Shown here: piece after piece, positions 53,811-64,000 of the stretch
Position numbering within the stretch: position 1 is the first letter of the stretch
Layout: each line of letters opens with the position of its first letter
DNA from: Melastoma dodecandrum
Taxonomy: Eukaryota; Streptophyta; Magnoliopsida; Myrtales; Melastomataceae
DNA length: 64,000 bases
Assembly (NCBI GenBank): GCA_029817715.1
Contig: JARUPY010000210.1
Span: 58,142-122,141 of the forward strand
Direction of reading: 5' to 3'
Program-made: the position numbers and the translations under genes
The notes under the pieces: generated by a model
Told to the model about the DNA's origin: nothing
Database searches by the model: none
The model's input: only the letters and a program-made list of their open reading frames with translations

Positions 53811-56806
53811 TCACCTGCCGGACGTTGCGCCGACGAGCCAGAGGTCGAGCCGCTTTAAGAGGACGGCCATCCACGAGCGCCGTCGCCGGCCTGAAACGCC
53901 AATGGATTGAGAGAGAACCATTTGCGTCGACGACGAGCCGGCGTGTATTGGCCGAGCGACGGCGGTCGCGCTTGCGACATAGGTGAAACGACGTCGCCTC
54001 GGTCTGTCTCGACGGTGCCCGTCGCCCCCGAGGATGGCAAGTCGGCCGCGGGCCTTCCGGCCAGAACCCTCGGGTCGAAGAGCGCAGGCCATTCGAGCCG
54101 AGGAGGCCGGAAAGCCGTCGGCGGCCGTGACGATCGTCGTCACGCTCCTGCGCGGAGCTGGGGCTCATCGCCTTGCGCCAAGACCAGCGAGGGCCGATGC
54201 CGGAACGACCGTCCCGGCGCGTCCGTCTGCACCATCGCTGGTAGTCCCTTGATGCTGGAACGTGCGCGAGCCGAGCCAGTTGCTGTACACCGTCGCGTGC
54301 CGGCGACCGCGCCCAGGTACGATCAGGCTATGATCGCGCTAAATCGATCGGGTAGGCCTCGGCAAGGCCCATCGGCATTCGAGCCGAGGTGGGGCGTTGC
54401 GGCGTCGAGGCTAACCGCCCTGGCAAGCCGGAATGGCGATCGAGCGTGCCGGAGCCACCAGCCGGGCTCGCTATCCGACGTCATTACTGAGGCGGGCGGC
54501 GCTGTTCTATCTAGCGCCAGGCGGTCCTCGACGGCGCGCCCCTCGGATCGAGGGCCGATCGCGCCGCATCAATTGAGGAAATCGAGCTGTGCATGATATT
54601 CTGCGGAGTGCACGCGGCCGACGACGAGCGTCGAATCCCATCGTCGCTCTGCGGCATCTGGCTGCGAAAACGCGAACGGGAATCGGCCGTGCCGGCCGCG
54701 ACACGCGAACCGCGCCCAGCGAGCGAGAGCGCGGCGGCGCCCAGTGCGCAAGGAGAGCCACCTGACAGACCTCTCTATCTATATGAGCGGTCGCAGTGGC
54801 GATCACTGTGTGTCTCGTTCTCACGGCACAACGAGAATGTGGCGTGGAGCGCGACGGTCGTAGTGTGTGAACACAGAGTGCGCCAGGTCTAGTCGTGACC
54901 AACCACACACACACACATGCGCGCGCGTGTGCGACGTTCCGGCAAGCCGCAACTGCCACGTGCCCAGCGGTCGGGAGCGATAGGCGCGTCCGTGTCGTGG
55001 AGCGTGAAGCGTCCCTCGGCTGATGCGGGCGCAGGTGTCGTCGGCCCTGCCGAGGCAAGCTCAGGCATGGAGGTCTGATGCGATTGTGGCCGGGAATGCA
55101 TCTGGCCCGAGGTGGGAGGGAAAAAGCTGATCGTGCCGAGAGCGCGCCCGCCGCTCTGGCGCGCCATTCCTGACGATAACCGGCGCTGCGTCCGTATAGA
55201 CCGTCGAAATACGGACCTGGGCCGCACGCTCCTAAGCCACCGGCATAGTCCCGCGGCGAGATCGAGCGTGGCGCGCACCATAAGTCCGACAGCAGTGCGT
55301 CGGCCGGCAGCGTCGAGAGAATCGATGGCCTGGTGAAACAGGCTGCCGTACGGAGCTGCATGGGTCGGCGTTTCCCAATCGTCGGCTGAAGGTGGAAGCT
55401 GGTGGCTCCGGCTCGCTGGATGGCGCGGGTCTTCGCTTCGCGGGGAAGCTGTTTGCATAGCGACAAGCCGTTTTCAGATTGGATGGGCGGCGGAAAAGCC
55501 CGGGACAAGCGCCGCCTCGCTGACGGCGTCCGTCCTGTCGCTTCCGGTTACCACGAGCAAGGGATGGCCGGCAGGCTCGATGCCTGAGACGAACCGCTAG
55601 GGCAACCGAAATCCGGTCTGATCCGCGATGCTTGCGCGCCACCGCGCGCAGCTCATCTATCTCGGTGCCAGAGCGCTCAAGGTTCGAGGCCCTCGCCGCC
55701 GTCCGCGGCTTGCTCGAAGTCGATGATGGCTGCAGGCCGCCGTGCGGCGGATGGCGATCGTCCTTGGGTTCGCGGCCATGATGCGCCGCGAGCCGTGTGA
55801 AGATCCATTCTTTCCGGCGCAAGAAGAACATGGATCGGCCAGCGCGACCATCCGCGCGCCGAGGCTGAAGCCTGCTTGGCAGAATCGGCGACTCTGGTCA
55901 CCCCACGCTCTCGCGGTCCTCTAGGTCCGCGAGCACCGTAGGCCGTTCTCGCCAGCTAGATACGATCTGCGGTCCAAAGCTCGTGATAGGTTCGCGCCGC
56001 CATCAACGAGTGCAAGTTTCGCCGACGTCGAGGTTGAATGGGGAGCCGTGTGGATGCGCGCGCGATCCGAAACGAATATGCGTTAGACGCCATTGCTTCA
56101 ATCGCGTGCCCGACGGGATTGCCATCACGGATCGCAAGCGTTGCCGTTCCGACCGCGTCGATCTTCTTCTTCGCCGATCGTATGACCATTGATGTCTGAG
56201 ACTCAAAGCGCCGAGGCCTTCGGGCAGAAGGACGGTCGAGATCGCCCGAGGGCATAGGTACAGGCGAAATGCGACGTCGCAATGCGCCGCCTTGGGCTCC
56301 GCGGTCAGGAACACCGACCAGTGGATCTCGTCGGCGGTGCCCTCGAGCCGGGGTCCAATGTCCGTGTGCTTCGGCATGTACCGCAGCAGGTCCTGGTGCG
56401 GCGCTGACGGCGGGCTATCGCGGATCCGCTGGGGAGACCTCCCGAAGGCCAAGCGCGCCCACAGGCTCTGCCGAGGCCGACCATCAGCACGGGCGCGCGT
56501 GTTTAAGCGTCGCCGAGGGAACCGAGGTTCAAGACTGCTGAGAGAAGGGCACTCGTTGTCCTCCTGTCTTGCACACCCGCTCTTCGCGCTGCCGTCCAGC
56601 GCCAGCAGAACGGCGATCCATGCAGGACGTCTTTTCTGCCCTCCCGCTCGGCCGGGCCAACCGGCTCGAACCAGCTCCAGCTTTCGGGTGGCGCCTGCGA
56701 CCGTCATCGTGCCAACATTGACGCCTGCGGCGAGGAGCACGTCGAAAAGATCTGCGAGAGCTGCTGCGGGCTTGGCTGCGGCCGACTGCAGGATATTAGC
56801 GTGCAT
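53811..56806 (-). CDS. bcsB: Cellulose synthase regulatory subunit BcsB-like, heavily frameshifted
   Basis: The ATG at 56806 overlaps the bcsA stop. Near the start are ADLFDVLLAAGVNVGTMTV and then, near 56.4 kb, DLLRYMPKHTDIGPRLEGTA and DEIHWSVFLTAEP (the BcsB RLxGxxDExxxPVFLTA region). LTHIRFGSRAHPHGSPFNLD and ATCTR/ARTYHELWTADRI follow, corresponding to the CxxxTYELWT segment. The C-terminal part at 53.83-54.1 kb includes RLAILGGDG, YVASAT, and KWFSLNPLAFQAG, the NWFSLNP segment just before the final membrane anchor. The middle (54.2-55.9 kb) cannot be followed. BcsB is the periplasmic partner of BcsA. Confidence 0.72.
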
Positions 56807-59800
56807 CTACTGGGCGCCGGCTTACGAAAGACTCTTGAATGGCGATTGCGAGATAGGAGAAGGCGCGCAGCGGTTCCAGCGTCCGTCCCTAGCGGACCAG
56901 AATAGCCGCACACCGCACATGATCGACTTGTGCGTCCGTCGCCTGCGCGATGAAGCGCCGCGGCATAGCCGCGGGATCGCCGTTAACATTCAGCTCGGCC
57001 AGCGTCATGTAGGACCTCGGGGCGCATGGGCCGTGAACAACGAAGCATGACGGTGTCGTTCGTAGACCTATGCCGTCCGTCCGCGTCGCGATCAAGCACG
57101 ATGTGGGCGCGGCGCACAGCGACTTGGGCCCATGCAAAGGCTCAGATTCAGGAGATTCTCGGTGGCACGGTGGCCCTCTCCGCGCATGCTACGACCGCAT
57201 CTGTCGCGTTTTGTTATCCGCAAAGCGACAGCCTCCGGGGGGCCGAGACGAGCGTCGACAAAGACAGTCGCAGGCGAGCGGCCGGCAAAGCAGCACGCTC
57301 AAAGCCCATATGCGAACCGTCGGGAGACGACAGGCGCCGCGCTCCCAGCTCGCGTCGCTTCCGTGCGACGACGCCGAGGGCCGCGCCGGCGAAATGAGCA
57401 GGTTGAAGCTGGTCCACAGGGCCGAACGATGAGCCATGAGCTCGGCGCCCGGCTCCGTAAAGTAGCGGTAGAAGGCTCCATGGCGGCGCTCCGACGAGAA
57501 GAGAGTCAGGAAGATGTACGGAAGCAAGAATCGGCCGCGCCAGCCCGGACAGAGATGAATTCTTGTCGAGCGACCAGGCCTTTGGCCCGAGACGTTGGAA
57601 CGTACGGCCATGCGTGGGGCTTGAGAACGACCGAGACTCGATCGCGCTCGCGATGGAAGACGCCCCTGCACGAAACTCGTAGAGCTCGCTCACGAAGAAG
57701 GCACATCGTGAAGCGGCCATAGAGGTCGTTTCTGCAGCATCAGGTTCGCGAACCATGTAGGTCGCCGTGCGTATCAATACAGCTTCGACGAAGAGGAGAC
57801 GAAGATCTTTCCACAGTCGAAGAAGATGTGGAGCAGCGGCGCGAAGGTGAAGACCAATCCCGCGGCAGGCGGGGAAGAACGCAGCAGGGGGGACCGGGGA
57901 GGAGAGACAAGGGGGGGGGCAGGGGCAGGGTGGTGTCAGGGTCAGGCGGGCAACGTGTGGGGTGGCAGGTGGCAGGGGGGGAGGGGGGGGATAATCATAA
58001 GGGGAAGGGGGAGCGTGTAGCAGGGGCGGTAGCAGGGAGCAAGGGGCAGGAGGGATGTGAACGAGGCCAGGAGTTGTGGCAGGAACGGGCATGAGGGCAG
58101 GGGGAATGCACAGGGGGGCGGTGTGGGGGTTGGGGGGAGTAAGCGAGAGCATTGAGAAGGGTTGGTGAGAGGGGATTTCGGAGTAGGAGTGTCAGGTTAG
58201 GGTATATAGTTGAGATACATGTGCGTCGGAGAGGGTGCCATTGTTTTAAGCACATGGGCATATTGGGATCATTACTGTCGGGTCAGCTGTCTTTGTGCTG
58301 AGAAATAATGTTAGGCGATTTGCCACTGGGTGTTGCAAGGGTAAGGAGGGATGTGTGATGTGTGTGTTTGGAGTAGGTGTCGTTCTCGTTGACGGCATGC
58401 GGGGGTCTTCTTTGAGCAGGTAGGGCCATCACCCCAGCAGAAGGAAGGGGGAGAAGTTCATGCTTCGACGAGGTAGGCGAACCTTCTGGATCGGCATACA
58501 ACCTTTCTTTGTAAGAGAGGGAGGGTATCTATTGAGGGAGCATGATCATGGACACATCGCCCTGGCAGCCCAAGCGCGAGCGACTCGGCCTATGAATCAC
58601 TCGAACGAACGTCTCGGGCTGCAGCCGGACGATCCAAAGGTCTTTGTCTACGTAGAACCGACGTGCCAGGCCATGAGTGAAAGCTCACGTAAAGCGGTAC
58701 TCGCAATCCTCGGTGATGGTGATCGCCTGAAGAAACCGCCCTACACGACCAGCACGCGCGCGGCGTCAGTTTAGCAGCGCGGCCCGAGCCGCAAAAGAAC
58801 GAGGCCGTCCCACCACTTGTCGATGCCGCGCCTGCTGTGACGGCGAATACCAGTCTCGTTCTTCGGACGTGCATCTACGGCGAAGGTCCGACAGTTTTCG
58901 CTCTGATCGGATCGGGTTGAGGAAGACGTGGAGGCCGTCATGCACGAGGAAAGAGCTTGGGATCCCTCCGCGAAGTGGTCCGATTGGTCTCACTAAGGAA
59001 CGATGCGGGTAACGTGAGCGCGTGATCGGCGTACGAACACGACGACGAACTCGCCGGTTGCAGGGCCTTTATGCCGCTTGTTACATAATACCGGCTTTTC
59101 GCGTGCACGATGCGGGCACGCGAGAGGGTATCTCGCTCCGAGGCTCTCGCACAGCGCTTCTTGCAGCGGATGCACGACGCGCCCTGGCCGACACCCGCCG
59201 GCGCGGGTCCGCGATCCGCCGATCTTCTTATCGGTTCCACCGTCCGTCGAAGCAGGCCAGACGGTGAGCTTCTCCTGATCGGATCAATCCATCACGACCG
59301 CGCCGCAGCCGATTGGTCGTCGCGAGGAATCGTCTCGTCCCTCGTTGTAGGAGGGAATAAAGACATCTGACGGTGGGTCAGCGCGCGCGGTCGTCGACGC
59401 GTCGGTCAACTGCTGCCGTCATCGGAGCGGAATCGGCATTGGATGAATGAGGGCTGATCACCAGGATCAGCACGCCAATATTGCCTCGGCCAAGATCGAG
59501 CAGAAGCAGCCTCCCATAGCGCGAAGCTCACCGGCTTTGGTCGGGCGGACCGGCAAGGTCGATGTCACCCGCCCACGCGCGAACGGAGCGGAAGACGACG
59601 AGGCTCCCGACGCGCGGAGAAACAGCCATCGCGCATATCGTACTTGCGACCACAACCACCAGTCGAATCGCCATCGTCACGATCGGCGCTTCGGTCGGCG
59701 AGCGACCAGCTGCGCGTCGATGGCCGACGGTCTGCGTCATGGAACGCGAGTGCCAGGAGGCCGGTATCCGCCCCAGATCGCGGCTCGGAGGGAGCGAGAT

Positions 59801-60715
59801 CTTGCACAGACCATGCGACCGCTCAAGGCCTCAAAAGTCGACACTGGCCGCTGATGGTCAGAGTACGGGCCCCCGCCTTGCGGACAACGAGTCGTTGAAT
59901 AGGTAGCCTGGGCAGATCGCGAGCGAATGTGAGCCGTGGTCTGCCAAGGCCTAAGGCCAGTTCACAGATGCGACCCACCGAGGCGCTGCTTATTGCTAGC
60001 GAGAAATGAAATAGCGCTCGTTACGCGCTCGATAGCCAGGAGCTACGCCTCGGGGGTGGGGGCCCTAACATAGTGAGGCCGGGCGCAATCATGGAAAGCC
60101 CCGCGGCATTACGCAGCCAGCCACAACTGAAGTAGGGCGGTCGCAGTTGGTCTCATAGGACTCGGCGGCGACGTCGACCATCGTTTTCGCCCTTGGACAT
60201 CGTCGCGAAGAGCTCGTAACTGCGCCGCGCGCGACCGAACGGAAGTGGCTTCCGACGACCGGGGTTTGCCGGGTCGACCACCGATAGGCGTATTGTCCCG
60301 AATGGTTCCCGCGCCACAGATAGTGCCGGAAGACGGCGAACGACGGTCGACACCCCACTGGTAGCCGGACAAGGAAGCTGCCGGAGAGCTGGGGCTTTGC
60401 CGTCGATGGAGCGGGGGCTGTCGGTCCGTCGAGTATTAGCTGTAACGGCCGCCTCGGAGCCCTCGGCGCGCAAGCGCACAACCGCTCTGGTTCACTCGAG
60501 CGCGCCGGCGGGGGGTGGGCCGCCCCCCGTGACCTGCACGATCGGCGAAGCTCGAACCTTGCCGAGGGGTGACGTCCGCCGACGCAATCGACCCCCGGAG
60601 ACGATCCAGTCGTTTGGGCCGGCAGCGTCGTGCCGTGCGCCGGTGTAACCAGTCCGCCGCCAGTGCGGGCCCTGCGCCAGGCAGATCGCCGCGGCGAGTG
60701 GGATAAGAAACGCAT
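56797..60715 (-). CDS. bcsA: Cellulose synthase catalytic subunit BcsA-like, heavily frameshifted and interrupted
   Basis: Pieces in order from about 60.7 kb, joined across frames: VFRHYLWRGN and VDPANPGRRKPLPFG (N-terminal helices); EFVVVFDADH (DxD), RDPKLFL and HVFLNP (near 58.9-59.1 kb); GGTASFFCGS; AITITEDCEY (catalytic TED, near 58.7 kb); DLWIVRLQPETFVRVI; then a degraded QxxRW (RPSRSRLGCQG). After the low-complexity block come FAPLLHIFFDCGKIFV, WFANLMLQKRPL, FVSELYEF and SLDKNSSLSGLARPI. RYFTEP, ALWTSFNLLI and GAALGVVARKRRELGARRL (PilZ-side linker) follow, and the end is SYLAIAIQESFVSRRPVDAR at 56797. A GT2-type synthase in the inner membrane that polymerises UDP-glucose; the PilZ domain would bind cyclic-di-GMP. 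Confidence 0.84.
57880..58550. repeat. G-rich low-complexity block inside bcsA
   Basis: From about 57.88 kb the forward strand shows long G runs (GGGGGGAGGGGGGG near 57975-57988) and then GT-rich, non-coding sequence to about 58.55 kb. BcsA coding resumes on both sides. The family needs only about 100 bases between the two flanking motifs (QxxRW and the FAPLLxxFF helix), so some 550 bases are surplus. Same character as the block at 51.38 kb. Confidence 0.7.
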
Positions 60716-60842
60716 TTACAAAACTCTTGGAAAACGCACTACTCGACTACGAACGCATTCAAGTCCATTGCCGGCGTTTACAAAGGATTATCGCACCGCC
60801 ATAAGTCCTAATCTCATATTGTATAGACATAGGCCGATCGGC
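60716..60842 (-). promoter_or_regulatory. AT-rich gap upstream of bcsA, possible promoter
   Basis: About 127 bases between the kinase end and bcsA are clearly less GC-rich than the surroundings (for example TATACAATATGAGATTAGG on the minus strand). A TTGTAAA hexamer occurs upstream of bcsA, but spacing to a -10 is not ideal. The whole bcs operon could start here. Confidence 0.32.
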
Positions 60843-63800
60843 TTAGGCCGAGGCTTGTATGCGCCTGTACCGTAGGTCGTGAGAAGACTTCCGGTTGGAG
60901 CCCGGGCTGACAATCACCATCGGCGCGCTGCCGGTCGCCGGAAAGCCAGCCGTCGACAATCGGCTCGGCCAGAGCTCCATGTAGTCGAAGTGGGCTTGCC
61001 GATGTGGGCCGTCGATTCCCGGCCTCTCGCAGCTCGATGTTCTCTCGAGCTGTTTCCGGCAGAACGTTGTGCTGTCAAAGCGAACGAATCGGCGATGCTG
61101 GCCCTCAGGGCACATCCGAACCCCGGATTCAGCCGTGTCTGCCGTCAGTCCGTCCATGCCCGGCGATGGTGCACGTCCATCAAGACGACGTCGACGTACA
61201 CGGGTCCGCGCGACGGCCTCGGGACAGAGGCGGCGCCAGTCGCCCGACGACATCGACCTCGTGCCCCAGCCCTGTCTCGAGGATGGGGCCTTCCGCCCAA
61301 TTGATCTCTGGTTGACGTCGACCTCCTCGACGAGCAGCAGGCGACCCGCGGACGGTCCACTCGCGCCACGCTGCGATCAGGCCGTGCGCGGCCAAGGTCG
61401 GTAAGGCTTGCGCGCTGGGGCAGCGCGAACGCTGACGGTGAATGACGATCCACGGCCGACCTCGGAGGCGACCCGGATGTTCGCCGCCCATCGCTCGCCT
61501 CGACCCAGCCGTCTAGCAAATTCGCCAGGCCTGAGCCCGGTGGCCCGTCCGGAAGTCGCGGACGGAAGGGGATCGTCGACCTGGAGAGAAGCGCTCGAAG
61601 AGGCGGGCTGTTAGCAATCGACAGGAATGCCGATCCCGGTGTCGGCGACTGAGAAGCGGATTACGCTCGCCGCGAGGGATTTGCACCCGTCGTATACAAC
61701 GCGGCGAGTCCTGACGAGCTGCCGACCGGGCGTGAACTTGACGGCGTTGTTCAAGATTATTGGAGCAGCACTTGGCGTCAGGCGCGCCATGGTCCGCCCA
61801 GCACTGCCGACGGGCAGGCGAGGGTCGAAGTCACCGAGACGGCGAGGCCTTTCGAATTCGGCAAGCTCGCGGATGATCTCGAGACACCCCACGGCGAGCG
61901 CCGCCAGGCGCGAACGGTTCGCAACACCGCGAGATCGAGCGCGCCTGCCTCGACCTTCGATAAATCAAGTATCGTCGTTGAAGATCGTCAGGACGCGGGA
62001 GCAGCCCGAGGTGCGGACGAGCTGCGCCCGCCTCAGGCATCTCTGGATCGAGGCGACCCGAGGCGACCATCATGTCGGTAAAAACACCCGATGATCGCGT
62101 TCAACGGCGTTTGGCCCCGGGAAAATTTCGTGGCTCAATCGCCGCCAGGAAGTCCCGTTTATTGCCGGCCTCGCGCGCTCGGCCTCGTGCGCCTGGCGCG
62201 TTGGAGGGCCTCGGCCCTGCGCGCGCCGCTCGGAGACATGCGCGTGCGCTGAGCATCAGAAGCGGCCGGCGCACACGTGCGAGACGACGACCACGCCGTA
62301 GCTCACCTCGCACCCAGATGAAGCTGCCGTCCTTTCGCCGATAAGCGCTGCACGAGGATGGCTCGCGTCCGGCGCCCCATCGACGAGTTCGGCGACGAGC
62401 GCTTCGAACTGAGCCGGCAAGATCTTCCGGATGAACGATCTCTCTGCGCCGTCGTGCGCGAACGAGCTCTTCCGGCTCGTAGCCGAGGACCCCGGCGGCA
62501 CCCCGGCGACATCATAGCGGCGCAGGGACTGCAAGTCGTCCTGTCACGATCATGTCGACCGTGTTCTCTCGGCGAGCATCCGGTAGCGCAGCTCGCTTTC
62601 CGCGCAGCGCAAGCACGGCTTTTTCTTGCCGGGCCGGTCGTGTCGAGCCTCAGGCCGACCACCGTCCACCGGCTCTCCCTTCCCCATCTCGCTCGAAAAA
62701 AAAACTACTGATCGCCCAGCGCCGTGAACCAGCGGATGCTGCCGTCGCGACGACGCACGCGAAACTCGCTGGAAAACATCCGCCCGCCGGCGGTCGCCGC
62801 CGCAAGCTCAGCGAGAGACGCGCCCGGCGTCGTCGGGAAGGGCAATCGGCCGCCCAGTCGCGCTCGAGAACGTAGCTCGATCGACATCAGTCCTCGGGCA
62901 GGTCCGCTTCTGGCGGGCCTGTTTCCGCCGAGCACCAGACCGCGTCCCGCCTTGATAGTTGAACCCTTCCAGGTCCCGGCGCCTCGCCGCCCTTGAGCCT
63001 CGGCTTTACTGACTGCGGTGCTCTGCCGCAGGGTCGCCGACTATCTATCAGGTAACCGATGCAGCGGCCATCCTCACCCAGAGCCGGCTGAAGTTGAGCC
63101 AGGACCGGCACGCTCTCGCCGTGCTTTGGTGCTAACGTCCACTTCGCGGCAGCTCCGCACCTGCATCCGGCACGTTTTTCGACAATGCTTCGAAGCCCGT
63201 CTCGAAGGGCCGACCCCAGCTCGCTCGACATGTGCTCTTGCGCCGTGCGCTGGCGAGCCCCCTCGGTCTCGTGGAACAGCGACGGGTCCGCCTTGGCCGA
63301 CGACCTCGGAGGCGCCATACGCCGACCATTCTTGCTCCGCCGCAGGGTTGAACAGCGTGATCACGACCCAAGCTCGTCTGTTTGCGGGGAAATGATGGCG
63401 AATCCGTCAAGGTTATGAGGATCGCGGCCTGGAGGGTCGTCCGTGACGCCTGCAGCTCCTGCGTTCGCGCCGCGACCAGCTCTTCGAGCGTCAGCGACAG
63501 CCTTCGCGATCGCGAGCGGTGGGCGTCCTGGACCTTCGCTGCGCGCCTTTGCACCGCGTGGAAGAGGCCGATCTCAAGCCCGACGCAACGAAGACCTAGA
63601 AAGACCCAAGGCTATCGCGATTCGACGGATTGATGACGAACGTAACGAAGGGCAGGAATGAAGAAATACCCAGCAACCAATCCCGACAGCGTCGCGACAG
63701 TATGATTTCCGACCGCGCGCGCCCCAAGGCATTAGGTGACGAGAACGACGGCGGGAAAGAAGGTCAGGAAAGGGAGACCGGGCGGCAGGCTCCGGTCGAT

Positions 63801-64000
63801 AGGCAAATCGTATAAAGCAGCGCGGACGAACACGGCGTTGAATGGCGTAAAAGGCCGCAAGGCGAGGAATGTCGCCCCTCGCCCAGCTATGAGCGCTCGA
63901 AAGGCGAGCGACTCCTGACATCAACGGCACGGTGGCGACTCGGTTCGGTTTCAGCCGCAGCCAACCTATCCGATTCGTCGTGCCAGCCAAGCTCGATCGT
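60843..64000 (-). CDS. Hybrid sensor histidine kinase, partial and heavily frameshifted
   Basis: Runs off the window's right edge. Order from the N-terminus: membrane helices resembling a MASE/DUF4118 sensor (63.65-63.99 kb: RFAYRPEPAARSPF, FFPAV-like); a linker LEELVAARTQELQASRTTLQ (coiled coil, 63.45 kb); PAS domains (ITLFNPAAEQEWSAYGASEV near 63.3 kb; FRVRRRDGSIRWFTAL near 62.7 kb). Then, near 62.0 kb, a dimerisation/His region not clearly readable. The HATPase has ILNNAVKFTPG and IRFSVADTGIGIP (61.6-61.8 kb). A receiver follows with ILETGLGHEVDVVG, VYVDVVLMDVH and AWTDG-like (61.2-61.4 kb). It is upstream of bcsA on the same strand, so it and the response regulator at 48 kb may control cellulose synthesis. 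Confidence 0.72.

Noticed and set aside
53461..54168. A 235-codon minus-strand frame as a separate gene
   Set aside because: It is a composite of the end of bcsB and the start of the GH8 gene in a wrong frame.
54900..54935. CA/GC dinucleotide run as a Z-DNA or phase-variation element
   Set aside because: It lies in the low-quality part of bcsB where such runs are probably consensus errors.
57830..58100. Short G/E-rich plus-strand proteins in the G-rich block
   Set aside because: They come only from the low-complexity sequence and have no motif.

Overview
The window is a high-GC stretch of what looks like a chromosome of an alphaproteobacterium, most likely order Hyphomicrobiales (Methylobacterium/Beijerinckiaceae-like). 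This rests on inference: the GC-rich codon use, a BcsN-type cellulose protein, a class I fructose-bisphosphate aldolase, and IS families common in that order. Almost everything concerns cell-surface polysaccharide: nucleotide-sugar synthesis, glycosyltransferases, lipid-linked sugar donors, export, and cellulose. Many mobile-element remnants cut through it.

Layout. 0.5-7.1 kb: a possible beta-helix remnant, an IS630 remnant, two GDP-sugar genes (rmd-like, gmd), an IS110 remnant, a small island of unknown genes, and an rfbA gene that lost its 5' end. 7.1-15.9 kb: a leftward glycan operon (secreted beta-helix protein, ABC-2 permease, unknown protein, a large frameshifted GT2 protein, a GT32 gene and a GT2 gene). 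16-20 kb: four methyltransferase genes on alternating strands, one of them low in GC and frameshifted. 20.2-20.9 kb: an IS1595 scrap joined to a broken sulfotransferase. 21-23 kb: a second GT32-GT2 pair, paralogous to the first. 23-27.9 kb: a tightly packed GDP-heptose operon (gmhA, gmhB, transaldolase, SDR epimerase/dehydratase, hddA, hddC). 28-32.4 kb: a methyltransferase, an AraC pseudogene and a nest of ISL3, IS5, IS110 and IS630 pieces. 32.4-34.2 kb: the CDP-glucose genes rfbF and rfbG, the latter with a nonsense codon. 34.6-37.5 kb: a truncated type I secretion ATPase, its HlyD adaptor, and class I aldolase with a clear terminator. 37.5-45.6 kb: an FkbM methyltransferase and a set resembling the mycobacterial decaprenylphosphoryl-arabinose pathway (dprE2, dprE1, gtrA, HAD-UbiA), followed by a GT-C-type membrane protein and a polymerase/ligase-like membrane protein. 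45.8-47.9 kb: a GH10 xylanase-like gene with a Tat-type leader and beta-carbonic anhydrase. 47.9-64 kb: a leftward cellulose locus, in transcription order hybrid sensor kinase, bcsA, bcsB, bcsZ-like GH8, TPR protein, bcsN, response regulator.

Sequence quality. Up to about 37 kb, frames break rarely and mostly next to mobile elements. From about 38 kb, genes break more and more often by single-base indels. From 49 kb on, no gene longer than roughly 100-200 codons stays in one frame, although family motifs are still legible when the frames are read together. Two low-complexity blocks (about 51.38-52.27 and 57.88-58.55 kb) with homopolymer runs interrupt the cellulose genes. Poor consensus at a contig end explains this best, so the breaks past 38 kb should not be taken as real pseudogenes. 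The 5' truncations of rfbA and of the secretion ATPase, the rfbG nonsense codon and the nested IS elements lie in better sequence and are more likely real.

How the genes fit together: the window would supply GDP-deoxyhexose, GDP-heptose (possibly modified), CDP-deoxysugar (broken) and polyprenylphosphoryl-arabinose-type donors to glycosyltransferases. An ABC-2 route exports a product, FkbM-type methyltransferases decorate glycans, and cellulose is made under its own two-component control.
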